Shown: one piece after another, positions 1-7,493 of the stretch
How positions within the stretch are numbered: position 1 is the stretch's first letter
Layout of the letters: each line of letters opens with the position of its first letter
From: JBEIUO01 sp964549785
GTDB lineage: Bacteria > Planctomycetota > Phycisphaerae > Phycisphaerales > UBA1924
Assembly (NCBI GenBank): GCA_964549785.1
Contig: CAZJXA010000038.1
Coordinates: 1-19,974 of the forward strand
Direction of reading: 5' to 3'
DNA: 19,974 nt
Notes under the pieces: generated by a model
The model's database searches: none
What the model was told of the DNA's origin: nothing
The model's input: the letters and a program-made list of their open reading frames with translations, nothing else
Translations under genes and position numbers: made by a program

Positions 1-144
1 AGCGCGGCGGTCTGTAAGAAGGAGGCGCGGGCCCGCGGAGTGAGCGCGCGGGTGGGCGATCGCGTTCGGGTGTTGGCGCGGGTGGTGATGGAAGTGGCTG
101 CTTGGGCGGGGGTTGGGGGGGAGAAGATTTTTGTTGAATTTTAG
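1..144 (+). CDS. possible C-terminal tail of an upstream gene (partial)
   Basis: Frame 1 is open from the window edge to a TAG at 142-144, giving 47 codons rich in Ala, Arg, Gly and Val. The other two forward frames close early. I do not recognise the protein. Third positions are GC-rich, as in the confident genes, but high GC alone can keep a frame open this long. A perfect 12-bp palindrome, CGCGGGCCCGCG, lies at 26-37, and nearby inverted GC tracts could instead form a hairpin. This may be a gene end or non-coding DNA. Confidence 0.2.
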   Translation, partial: SAAVCKKEARARGVSARVGDRVRVLARVVMEVAAWAGVGGEKIFVEF

Positions 145-147
145 AGA

Positions 148-176
148 TTGACAGGTGCGGCAGTTTGTGTCATACT
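148..176 (+). promoter_or_regulatory. strong sigma70-type promoter
   Basis: A perfect TTGACA -35 box (148-153) is separated by 17 bp from CATACT (171-176), which matches 4 of 6 positions of TATAAT. Transcription would start near 183. The leader would then be about 25 nt, reaching the Shine-Dalgarno at 196-201 and the ATG at 208. The local sequence is also AT-richer than the surroundings. The in-frame ATG at 165 of the following ORF lies inside this promoter, so it would not be on the transcript. Confidence 0.6.
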
Positions 177-1217
177 GCGGGCGGTGATTTATTACAAGGA
201 GACGCTGATGTCCTCTGTCCTCTGTCCTCTGTCAGCCGTCGCGTGCTGAGTATCGCGGGCGTAGTCGCTGCGCTCGTGACGAGCGCGGCGCATGCGCAGA
301 GCCACATCGCGTGGTCGAAGATCGAGCCGGGGCCGTGGGCATTGAACGCGGTGTACACGACCAACCCCGTGCCGGGGTCCACTGAAGTACGGAACATCGT
401 GGCGGTGGCCAAGGCCGTACAACTGGAAGGGGACAACCTAGTGGCCGTGTGGTACAAGAAGACCGGGTCGGCTTGGGAAACCAAGTCGTGGACCACTGGG
501 GACGTGTGGGAGGCCATCGAGCACGTCAAGGGCGACTTGGGCATCGCTGATTCGGAGGACGAGCGGTGGGAAACGTTTGGAATACCACCCTCAGGCGGAA
601 CCGGCCAGGCCGGTTCGGGATATGCCGGAGGCGTCATGTCCGGCGATCCGTTGGCGGAGTTGGTGGACTTGTCGCCCGATCGGGACGCGATCATCGAGTT
701 GCTGACGCAGGCCGGATATCCGGCGGCGGACATCCCGATCGATAAGGATGATGGATGCACTCCAAGTGAGAAACTGGACTGGCTGGCCAACGAGTTCGTG
801 CAAATGGTCGCAGACGGAGATGAAACGTGGGCGAGCGTCAGCGCGGTTCCATGCGCAGCCGGACCAAACAACCCGATCGGGCCAGCCCCGACAAAGCCGG
901 TGCGCCCGATAACGGCCCCGCCGTGGACGCCTCCCGGCACCGTGCCGACGGCGCCCACGTGGATTCCTGGTGGATGGCCGACGGGTCCGGCTTGGAGCTG
1001 CACCGCGACGATCGGACCCGCCGGAAGCAACACCTGCACGTGTGTTCGCATCCCGCAGTGGGGGCAATGGCAATGTAAACCCCGCTGGTTCGGCGGTTGC
1101 AAGATCGTGTGGAGGCTCATTCACGAAACGGAAACATGCTCCGATGTCAAGGTTTTGGCGTGCCCCACCGGTGGCCCCCCCGCGGCGTTGGCGCACTGCA
1201 CGCTCTCCTATCCATAA
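165..1217 (+). CDS. secreted Cys/Pro-rich protein, possibly phase-variable (start unresolved)
   Basis: Function not recognised. The frame encodes a clear Sec signal peptide: an RR n-region, a hydrophobic Ala/Val core and an AHA-Q cleavage site around 290-300. About 210 mostly polar residues follow, then a Pro/Thr-rich linker (about 875-980), then a C-terminal module with eight cysteines in about 75 residues, suggesting a disulfide-bonded extracellular domain. The start is a problem. The in-frame ATG at 165 has no Shine-Dalgarno and lies within the promoter at 148-176. The well-placed ATG at 208 is out of frame because of the heptamer repeat at 211-233. A GTG at 243 would keep most of the signal peptide but also lacks a Shine-Dalgarno. 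The gene is therefore OFF in this sequence, started weakly, or affected by an indel error. The next gene begins 5 nt after the stop and is probably co-transcribed. Confidence 0.65.
   Translation: MCHTAGGDLLQGDADVLCPLSSVSRRVLSIAGVVAALVTSAAHAQSHIAWSKIEPGPWALNAVYTTNPVPGSTEVRNIVAVAKAVQLEGDNLVAVWYKKTGSAWETKSWTTGDVWEAIEHVKGDLGIADSEDERWETFGIPPSGGTGQAGSGYAGGVMSGDPLAELVDLSPDRDAIIELLTQAGYPAADIPIDKDDGCTPSEKLDWLANEFVQMVADGDETWASVSAVPCAAGPNNPIGPAPTKPVRPITAPPWTPPGTVPTAPTWIPGGWPTGPAWSCTATIGPAGSNTCTCVRIPQWGQWQCKPRWFGGCKIVWRLIHETETCSDVKVLACPTGGPPAALAHCTLSYP
196..201 (+). promoter_or_regulatory. Shine-Dalgarno pointing to an out-of-frame ATG at 208
   Basis: AAGGAG at 196-201 sits 6 nt before ATG 208-210, an ideal arrangement. 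From that ATG the present sequence encodes only 13 residues (MSSVLCPLSAVAC) before a TGA at 247-249. The long secreted ORF is in a different frame. The site therefore decides where ribosomes start, and that start does not match the gene as sequenced. Confidence 0.6.
211..233 (+). repeat. heptanucleotide tandem repeat (TCCTCTG)x3 + TC
   Basis: Three perfect head-to-tail copies of TCCTCTG (211-231), plus the first two bases of a fourth, begin immediately after the ATG at 208. A unit of 7 is not a multiple of 3, so each copy gained or lost shifts the reading frame. From ATG 208 to the AGC codon at 234 of the secreted ORF is 26 nt, which is out of frame. Four copies (33 nt) or one copy (12 nt) would put the ATG in frame with the signal peptide. 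No comparable heptamer tract was seen elsewhere in the window. Confidence 0.8.
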
Positions 1218-1222
1218 TCGCC

Positions 1223-2218
1223 GTGGCACGCGTGACACGCCATCGAGTGGGAACTTCGCGACACCTGCTCCGCAGTCTTGGTGTCGTCGGGGCGTTATGG
1301 TGCGGCCACTCGATCGGACAGCTCGCGGTGCTCGGCCGGATGCACGCCACCTCGCAGACCTATGCGTTCGCGGCGCTGCACGCGGCGGAGGCGATGCCCG
1401 TGGAGTACACGTCGAAACAAATCGCTATGTTTCGTCTGGGGTGGCTGCGAGCGCCGCGGCCGCCGCCGAGCCCCGAGTACAGCTTTCAAGTCACTATTGA
1501 TAGAGGTCGATTCCCGGGGCACGTTTGGGAATCCTATGACAACTTGGGACGGCTCGGGCTCGATCCTTGGCCTTGGGCAGCGACCCTCTTCATCCTCCTG
1601 CCGGGCCTCGCGGTCTGTGCGCTCGCACTGCGCAGGTGTCCACTCGCGTTCGCGGGCCGGCCTTCGGCGGGCGCTGACCAATCGAGCCGGGGGGAGATAC
1701 GGGCGGCTTGGCGTGCCGAATGCACGCGGAGCGCTGTTTCGACACCCGCCGCGCATGCGTTTGCATTCGCGGCGGGTTTGAGTGTCGCCGTGCTCGCGGA
1801 AACGATCTCGCTGGTATATCCCTACATGATGTACGTGTTGCGGCCTCACTCCCTGGCAACTTACCAGTTGGAGCCCATCATGGCCCTACTGGCTTGGCCT
1901 GACCTGATCCTGCTCCTCGGGGCGCTTGTCCTCGCTCTCATGGGGCCACCGCTATTTCACGCACGGAGGGCGATCCACAGATCACCTGTTTTCAGTCGCT
2001 GGTGCGGAAGGTGCGGATATGCCTGCGTGCCCGGCCAACCCGACTCTGGGGCCGTGTGCTCCGAATGCGGCGATTCCCCGGCGAGCGCGAGCTCCGCGTC
2101 GCGCACCGTAAACTGGAACCGGACCGCGTTCGCGCTCTTCGTGCTTGCGGTCGTCGTGTTCTACGGAGTTCCGCACTTTCTAGTCGCCGTCTGGGAGTTC
2201 CGCTATCAGGGTCAGTAG
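1223..2218 (+). CDS. multi-pass membrane protein with C-terminal zinc ribbon
   Basis: Specific function unknown. About five hydrophobic segments are visible: near residues 15-38, 118-138, 178-206, 222-244 and 305-327, counted from GTG 1223. Between the last two is a four-cysteine ribbon, C261-x2-C264-GY ... C279-x2-C282-G, which should bind one zinc. This CxxCGY...CxxCG form is, from general experience, frequent in planctomycete membrane proteins of unknown role. The frame is open further upstream to ATG 1097, but that start would overlap the preceding gene by 121 nt. I therefore prefer GTG 1223, or GTG 1232, just after that gene's stop at 1217. Neither has a strong Shine-Dalgarno, so translational coupling is likely. 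The zinc ribbon probably faces the cytoplasm and may bind a partner. The function is not inferable. Confidence 0.65.
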   Translation: MARVTRHRVGTSRHLLRSLGVVGALWCGHSIGQLAVLGRMHATSQTYAFAALHAAEAMPVEYTSKQIAMFRLGWLRAPRPPPSPEYSFQVTIDRGRFPGHVWESYDNLGRLGLDPWPWAATLFILLPGLAVCALALRRCPLAFAGRPSAGADQSSRGEIRAAWRAECTRSAVSTPAAHAFAFAAGLSVAVLAETISLVYPYMMYVLRPHSLATYQLEPIMALLAWPDLILLLGALVLALMGPPLFHARRAIHRSPVFSRWCGRCGYACVPGQPDSGAVCSECGDSPASASSASRTVNWNRTAFALFVLAVVVFYGVPHFLVAVWEFRYQGQ

Positions 2219-2304
2219 CCGGATGCATGTCGCTCGTGCTGATTTCGGGTTCTTCGGCCCTTGAAAGCACCACGGACCCCGGTTCGGAGGCAGCGAAGTA
2301 GGCC

Positions 2305-2350
2305 CGATGTCGTCGGCATCGATGTCCGCGGCCGGGTCGTCGAAGTCCCA
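2305..2350 (-). other. possible degenerate EF-hand coding remnant
   Basis: Read on the minus strand, 2350 to 2305 encodes WDFDDPAADIDADDI. This resembles the Asp-rich calcium loops at the end of the adjacent GH15 gene (DFDRDGDVDSDD), with one extra residue and Pro/Ala in place of two acidic positions. It lies about 50 bp past that gene's stop, in a different frame, with no start codon. It may be a decayed third repeat or a remnant of another EF-hand-tailed gene. Asp-rich peptides can also arise by chance from GAC/GCC-rich DNA, so confidence is low. The rest of 2219-2400 shows no gene. A 13-bp palindrome-like element, GACCGGCCCGGTC, is at 2376-2388. Confidence 0.25.
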
Positions 2351-2400
2351 CGATATCAGAAGCGCAAGGGGCTTCGACCGGCCCGGTCATTCGGTCCGGC

Positions 2401-5400
2401 TCAGCATCCCTGCTCAAACGCGGTGAAGTAGAGAACGACGTCGTCGGAATCGACGTCGTCGTCGCCGTCAAGATCGGCCCCGTTGTCGCCGTTCTCGAAG
2501 GCTCCGAAGAAGCCGATAATGTCGTCCGAATCGACATCGCCGTCGCGGTCGAAATCGGCCGAGGGGAGCAAGGCGAGACGGACCTCGCTCGATCCCGCAT
2601 CGTCGTCGAGGCCGAGCTCTACACGCACGCCGCCACGATCGGCGGAGTGGACGTAAGAAACGGGGACCCCGTTGACCGTGACCCCGGCGATGCATCGGGT
2701 GGGATCGGAACGCAGCGTCGTGACGACGCTGAGAGGGAAGCCGGTATGGTTGGTGAACGCATGAACCTCGCCGGTGACATCGCGCGACACGGTCAGCGAG
2801 ACCTTATGCGTTTGGTTGAGCGGCGTGTTCCGCAGCGTGAGGTTGCTGAAGGTCATGGTGAGCCAGTCCGAAGGGAGCTTCGGCTCAAAGTGCATCGTGT
2901 TGTTGGTTGCATCGGGCCGGTAGTCGATGAACTTCATCACGCCATCCACGAACGTGGACATGCTCTCCCAGGCGTTGGGCCACGCCGTCTGCAACTTGAA
3001 GTCCTGCTGACCGGGGTAGAGCAACGAAGCCCCCGGGCCTGTGCCGTAGGCGATCTGCTCCGCCCCCATCCCAGTCGGACCCAGACGGTCGATGCAGAGG
3101 TCCATGCGGAACTTGTGGTTGTCGATGTCGGCCCGTCCGGGGTTCAGGTCCTGACGCTCGCCGTAGTAGAGGCCGTACCACATCGTGGAGAGGAACCAGG
3201 GACCGCCGTTCCAGTAGGTGTCGCCCCAGTACCGATTGATCGTGTCCTGATGTTCACCGGTGAAGTTGACGAGCGGCTGATTGTTGCCGAAACGGTCGGT
3301 CGCGATGCCGTTGATGCGGTCGGCGACGCGGGCCACGCGGCTGTCGTTGTAGGCGTAGACGTCAAAGGGGTACGCGATACCCAGCTGGCTTACGTCGGTG
3401 TTCTCGCCGTTCCAGTCCAAGCGGGCATCGAGGCCGCCCTTGACCTGGCCGGCGAGGTTATTGGCGTTCAGGGCCTCGGCACCCAGGCCCATGCGCCCAA
3501 AGAGGCTGGCGGCGTCGTTGAGGCCCCGCACGATGTTGGCGTTGCTGTAGATGAACGTGTCGTAACTGTCTTCCCACACGTTGTTGGAGTAGACGAGGTT
3601 AAACGCCTCCTCAAAGCGCAGGCGCGAGTCGCTCGAATCCTGAGTCATGGTGAGGACCGAATCACGGACCTGCTCGACATATCCAGACAGCAGGGCCGGG
3701 TCGGCGGTCATGTCGTGCTGGAACTTGAGGCCCCAGGGGAAGACGGCGGTCTCATCGATCTGGGGTGCACCCCAGATGACATACCCGTCCGTTGAATACT
3801 TCTGCTTCCAGAAGCCCAGGCGGCCCCATGGTTCAAAGTCGCGGAAGCAGGTGACCTTCATCCAGTCGTACACGCCCCCGGCTTCATCCAAGTGCCCGGT
3901 GCGGGCCAGCGTGATCGCCGCATACACCGCATCGCGCGGCCATACATAGGGGTACGCCCCGTTGTGGAACCCGGCGATCACGCCCCCATTGACCGAATCG
4001 ACATGCAACGCGGTCGCCAGCAGGCCCCGTTCCATCAGGCGGTTGAAGTCGGCGTCCGGAGTCTCGACGGTCGTCCCGGAGTTCAGCCACCCGTTCCAGT
4101 AGGCATCGGTCGAGTCCTGAAGATTGCTCGCGCCGGCCCCGTAGAACCACGCGATCACAGGATCGAGCTTGAAGGCGTAGGTGCCCGTGGCACCGGCGGT
4201 ATTATCGATCGCGCCGGCCATGACGATGGCAACCTCGCGGGTGACTCCCGTGGGCAGGAAGAGATTGACGCCCTGCCAACCCTGACCATTGTCGCCGGAC
4301 GTATCCCGCCACGACTGGCCCGCGGTGGACTCGACGGTGCCGTTGGCGGCGAGCACCTTCATCGCGCTCGCGAGATAGAGGCTCTTGTTCTTCTCATAGC
4401 CCGGGCTGGTCGTCGGGTTGTATTCGTTCGGCGATAGGAACCCCGTGCCCGTGCCGGTGACCACCCGATAGGTGTTGTCGAAGGCCACCATCGCGGCCCG
4501 ATTGGGATCGAAGAACATGCCATCAAAGCCGTCGCCCCCGTTCAGGGCCGGATCGATGTACCAGTACACATTCGCCGATTTGCTCGGGCCGCTGTTGGTG
4601 ATTCGGAGCCGCTTGACAAAGATGTGCTTCTGCTCGGTGCCGCCAAGATCTTGCGGCCAAGCCACCCCGATGGGCGAAAAATCGAACTGTTCAACGGCGA
4701 TATTGCCGCCCCCGGCCGTCAGCGTCTGGGTCGTGCGAACCGTGTTGGAGCCCGCGAGATACGTTTGTTGAACGCCGCCAAAACTCACCCCGTTCGGGTT
4801 GCTGAGCCAGTGCGTGAGGCCATCGACACGGATGCCCGCCATGGCCTGATTGAGGTGCATCTGCCCGCGCCACGCCTGCGGCAACCCGGGCGGGAAGGTA
4901 TCGAGGCCATCGACATAGCCTTCGTTGCGCGTACCGACGCCGTAGACGCCGCCGGGCGTCGGGAAGTGGAAGTCGTAGACCGTCCCGTTCTGATCCAGCA
5001 TCCCGGCGCAGAACGTGTTGCCGAAAATCGCCTCTTCCTTCCAGAAACTCACGGGCGGGTAGCCGTTGCTGGGGTTGGGTTGTCCTGCACCCGCGCCGGG
5101 CCACGCCAATTTGTTGGTGAACTCAAACTGGTTGGCGAACTCACTCTGAGATGCCCCGTTGGTGTAACGTTCGCCCCCGCCGTTGGGCCCGCCCCACGTT
5201 CCGATCTTGTATTTCACGGTCTGATTGAACACGCGGGCCGAGGCGGGGAGCGTTCCCTTCCACCAATCGCGGTTGCGGCTGACCCCGGAGTCGAACTGGT
5301 TCCGCACGAAATTCAGGCCGCCGTTGGCGGACGACAGCACCTGAGTCGTGCCGTTGGGGACACCGAAGGCACCGTGCGGTGTGCTGCCGTCGGTGGTGAA

Positions 5401-5625
5401 GTACACACCCACGTTGGTGTAGTCGAACGAGTAACCGACCTCCACCCAGAGATCGGCCGGCGCATCTTCGCGCGGGGCCTCAGGTTCGCGCATCGTCGTC
5501 CCTGCGGGCTCCGCGAAGACCGCGCTGCCCGGTCCATGGAACACATACACGGGCTGGGCCAAGGCAACCGACACGACCGCACCGACACCGGCGGCCATCA
5601 CACGACTCAGGAAGCGATGAAACAT
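2401..5625 (-). CDS. secreted GH15 glucoamylase-like glycoside hydrolase with EF-hand tail
   Basis: Predicted extracytoplasmic alpha-glucan hydrolase of 1074 aa, releasing glucose from non-reducing ends by inversion. A Sec signal peptide ends near ALA-Q (about residue 24). Residues about 50-150 form a beta-rich module with VYFTTDGSTP, like a carbohydrate-binding or chitobiase-C-type domain. Residues about 190-500 resemble the GH15 beta-sandwich, and about 525-900 the (alpha/alpha)6 barrel. GH15 landmarks are WPRD (562-565), PQIDET, VWED with E685 as likely catalytic acid, and GAEQ with E856 as likely base, by analogy with Aspergillus E179 and E400. A beta region follows, then two EF-hand loops (1024-1035, 1051-1062) and a terminal Cys. 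The ATG at 5625 is preferred over an in-frame TTG at 5628 because GGAG lies 9 nt upstream. Its size, well above simple glucoamylases, reflects the added modules. Exact substrate (starch, dextran, isomaltose) is not resolved. Confidence 0.85.
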   Translation of the reverse strand: MFHRFLSRVMAAGVGAVVSVALAQPVYVFHGPGSAVFAEPAGTTMREPEAPREDAPADLWVEVGYSFDYTNVGVYFTTDGSTPHGAFGVPNGTTQVLSSANGGLNFVRNQFDSGVSRNRDWWKGTLPASARVFNQTVKYKIGTWGGPNGGGERYTNGASQSEFANQFEFTNKLAWPGAGAGQPNPSNGYPPVSFWKEEAIFGNTFCAGMLDQNGTVYDFHFPTPGGVYGVGTRNEGYVDGLDTFPPGLPQAWRGQMHLNQAMAGIRVDGLTHWLSNPNGVSFGGVQQTYLAGSNTVRTTQTLTAGGGNIAVEQFDFSPIGVAWPQDLGGTEQKHIFVKRLRITNSGPSKSANVYWYIDPALNGGDGFDGMFFDPNRAAMVAFDNTYRVVTGTGTGFLSPNEYNPTTSPGYEKNKSLYLASAMKVLAANGTVESTAGQSWRDTSGDNGQGWQGVNLFLPTGVTREVAIVMAGAIDNTAGATGTYAFKLDPVIAWFYGAGASNLQDSTDAYWNGWLNSGTTVETPDADFNRLMERGLLATALHVDSVNGGVIAGFHNGAYPYVWPRDAVYAAITLARTGHLDEAGGVYDWMKVTCFRDFEPWGRLGFWKQKYSTDGYVIWGAPQIDETAVFPWGLKFQHDMTADPALLSGYVEQVRDSVLTMTQDSSDSRLRFEEAFNLVYSNNVWEDSYDTFIYSNANIVRGLNDAASLFGRMGLGAEALNANNLAGQVKGGLDARLDWNGENTDVSQLGIAYPFDVYAYNDSRVARVADRINGIATDRFGNNQPLVNFTGEHQDTINRYWGDTYWNGGPWFLSTMWYGLYYGERQDLNPGRADIDNHKFRMDLCIDRLGPTGMGAEQIAYGTGPGASLLYPGQQDFKLQTAWPNAWESMSTFVDGVMKFIDYRPDATNNTMHFEPKLPSDWLTMTFSNLTLRNTPLNQTHKVSLTVSRDVTGEVHAFTNHTGFPLSVVTTLRSDPTRCIAGVTVNGVPVSYVHSADRGGVRVELGLDDDAGSSEVRLALLPSADFDRDGDVDSDDIIGFFGAFENGDNGADLDGDDDVDSDDVVLYFTAFEQGC

Positions 5626-5725
5626 CAATCAAAACTCCACTTACGGACGGTTATCGGGCTTCACGTCGGGGGTTTCTGCCCGGAGCACAATCGGCCCACG
5701 CTCTGGCGCAGATTCGCCTGCTACC

Positions 5726-5754
5726 AATATGCCCGCAAATCCCGCCGGGGTCAA
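5726..5754 (-). promoter_or_regulatory. candidate promoter of the GH15 gene
   Basis: On the minus strand, TTGACC (5754-5749) is followed after 17 bp by CATATT (5731-5726). This matches 5 of 6 and 4 of 6 consensus positions. Transcription would start near 5718, leaving a leader of about 90 nt before ATG 5625. The layout closely resembles the promoter at 148-176 (TTGACA, 17 bp, CATACT). No operator is evident. Confidence 0.4.
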
Positions 5755-5948
5755 GCAAAATCGAACAAGCGGATCAATTGCAAGCGGTTTCAGTGTCAAG
5801 GTCGGCTGGCGGAGACCTGAAGCCGCATCCCGCAGGGCGGCAATCAGAATGGAAAGATCGACCGCGCTCGACCGCTCGAACGCCGCCCAGCCTGTCGCTG
5901 ATGTCGCTCGTCAAGCCAGTGGTCCACGAACCACGGTCGGTCCCATTC
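5755..5948. other. intergenic region without a recognisable gene
   Basis: This completes the roughly 320-bp gap between the GH15 start and the end of the cardiolipin synthase gene, both on the minus strand. The part nearer GH15 holds its leader and candidate promoter. In 5755-5948 I see no convincing gene, tRNA or repeat. Open frames here have no Shine-Dalgarno and no recognisable protein. A weak 5-bp stem, GTGGT/ACCAC, follows the cardiolipin synthase stop but lacks a U-tract, so it is not called a terminator. Confidence 0.5.
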
Positions 5949-7376
5949 TCACAGCAGCGGGCTCAGCAGCCGCGCCACCCGCTCCGGGAACCGGTGCCGC
6001 AGCGACCGACCGGCCCACAGCGTGGGGTTCACCTTCTGCGATTCTTCGATGTATCGGGTCTGACAGAATCGCAGCCGGGCGGTGGCGTTGCGCTCATAGA
6101 GCAGAACGCCGAGCTCAAAATTCAGGAAGAACGATCGGATGTCAAAGTTGGCGCTGGTGACGAGCGAGAACTCATCGTCGACCGTGAGTGTCTTGGCGTG
6201 GAGAATGCCCTTCTGATGAAGGTGGATGCGGACGCCGGCGTTCATGAGTTCTTCAAAGTGTGACCGGGCGACGAGGTCGCAGATGACTTTGTCGCTCTGT
6301 CGCGGCACCACGAGATCGACCTGTGCGCCGCGCAGCGCGGCCAGGCGCAGGGCCGCCATCAGCGATTCATCGGGGACGAAATACGGCGTTGAGATAATGA
6401 CGTGCCGCCTGGCGGTGTGCAGCGCTTCGACGAGGCAATCCCGCACCAGAGCCTCGGGCTGGTGCGGGCCGCTGGGAACGACCTGGACCGGGATCTCGCC
6501 CACGTGCTCCTGCGTGGGGAAGTACAGCGGGCCGTCGAGGACCTGCTCGGTCTCAAAGTGCCAGTCGTCGGCGAACACTTCTTGCAGGCCCGTCACGCTC
6601 GGCCCCTCGAGCCTCACGGTGACATCTTGCCAGCGGGCCCCGCGCTTGCGGGCCCTTCTGCTGATGCCGACATCGTCTTGGACGAGGTTGTGGGACCCCG
6701 TGAAGGCCGCGCGGCCATCGATGATCGCGAGTTTGCGGTGGTTGCGGAGATCGAAGCGGATGAGTTTGCGACGGAGCGGGTTGACGGGGAGATGGTCGCG
6801 CACCTCGGCACCCGCATCGCGAAGTTTGGTGTCCAGCCCCATGAAGAACCCAAAACTTCCGGCGGCGTCGGCCAGCACCCGAACTTCCACGCCCCGACCG
6901 CGGGCCGCGACCAGGGCATCGACGATGCGGCGGCCTGCATCATCATCAGCGATGATGAAGTACAGGAGATGCACATGGTGCCTGGCGGCGGCGATATCGC
7001 CGCAGAGCCGTGCGAGGAACTGATCCGGTTCCGTCAGGAACTCAACATCGTTGCCGCCGCGGGCCGGCGGGGCACCCAGTCGCTCGGTGACGCCCTCGAG
7101 GAAGCGTTGCTTCTCGCGGAGTTCCGGGGCGAGCGTGCGAGCCCGATTTTGTCTGGAAAGGCCGAGTCCGGCGCAGTAACGCATCACGCGGCCACGTCGA
7201 AACCCGGCTTCGCCGAACAACAGGTACAGCACGACGCCCGGCACGGGCAGCAGCATCACAAGCACGAGCCACGCGAGCGCGGAGTTCGGCCGCTGTTGCC
7301 GAAGGACAATGACAAACCCCATCCCGATACGGATGAGCCATTCCACCGCAATGTAGATCGCGATCCAGGGACTCAT
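5949..7376 (-). CDS. cls: cardiolipin synthase (phospholipase D family)
   Basis: Inner-membrane enzyme that joins phosphatidyl groups to make cardiolipin. The 475-aa length is close to E. coli ClsA. Two N-terminal hydrophobic segments (about residues 4-25 and 32-55) match the family's membrane anchor. Both phospholipase D HxK(x4)D motifs are intact: H213-K215-D220 in HRKLAIID, followed by GSHN, and H393-K395-D400 in HAKTLTVD, followed by SANFDIRS. The start at ATG 7376 leaves the first membrane segment at the expected place, although no clear Shine-Dalgarno is visible. It is transcribed divergently from the HD hydrolase, with about 117 bp between starts. I see no truncation or frameshift. The bacterial PLD-type Cls assignment is firm, but which paralogue it matches is not determinable. 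Confidence 0.93.
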   Translation of the reverse strand: MSPWIAIYIAVEWLIRIGMGFVIVLRQQRPNSALAWLVLVMLLPVPGVVLYLLFGEAGFRRGRVMRYCAGLGLSRQNRARTLAPELREKQRFLEGVTERLGAPPARGGNDVEFLTEPDQFLARLCGDIAAARHHVHLLYFIIADDDAGRRIVDALVAARGRGVEVRVLADAAGSFGFFMGLDTKLRDAGAEVRDHLPVNPLRRKLIRFDLRNHRKLAIIDGRAAFTGSHNLVQDDVGISRRARKRGARWQDVTVRLEGPSVTGLQEVFADDWHFETEQVLDGPLYFPTQEHVGEIPVQVVPSGPHQPEALVRDCLVEALHTARRHVIISTPYFVPDESLMAALRLAALRGAQVDLVVPRQSDKVICDLVARSHFEELMNAGVRIHLHQKGILHAKTLTVDDEFSLVTSANFDIRSFFLNFELGVLLYERNATARLRFCQTRYIEESQKVNPTLWAGRSLRHRFPERVARLLSPLL

Positions 7377-7493
7377 GATGGGGAGACAGCGTACGGAGTC
7401 CGGCCCTCACAGGCGCAGCCCACGTGGGGTCGCGATCCGCGATTCCGGACAGGTGCCTTGACTCACCCGCCCCCCGCGCCAAGAGTGCCAGCG

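Noticed and set aside
1097..1222. Upstream start (ATG 1097) for the zinc-ribbon membrane protein
   Set aside because: It would overlap the preceding gene by 121 nt and add a non-conserved-looking Arg/His/Gly-rich stretch. GTG 1223 fits better.
2376..2388. GACCGGCCCGGTC as a terminator for the GH15 gene
   Set aside because: The arms are separated by a single base, leaving no room for a stable loop, and no T-run follows on the minus strand.
2401..2560. Reading the EF-hand tail as evidence for a cellulosome dockerin
   Set aside because: The loops are EF-hand-like, but no cohesin or scaffoldin is in the window, and similar Asp-rich tails occur widely in planctomycete exported proteins. Called only dockerin-like.
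2647..3795. Long plus-strand open frame (382 codons) inside the GH15 gene
   Set aside because: It is antisense to a well-supported enzyme. Its sequence is low-complexity Val/Asp/Gly/Glu with no domain, as expected from the complement of GC-rich codons.
4624..5820. Plus-strand open frame of 398 codons opposite the GH15 5' half
   Set aside because: Same antisense effect. No recognisable motif, no Shine-Dalgarno, and it runs through the GH15 signal peptide and promoter.
6402..7493. In-frame upstream extension of the HD hydrolase gene
   Set aside because: This stretch is antisense to cardiolipin synthase, whose two catalytic motifs are intact. Recognisable HD protein begins only after ATG 7494.
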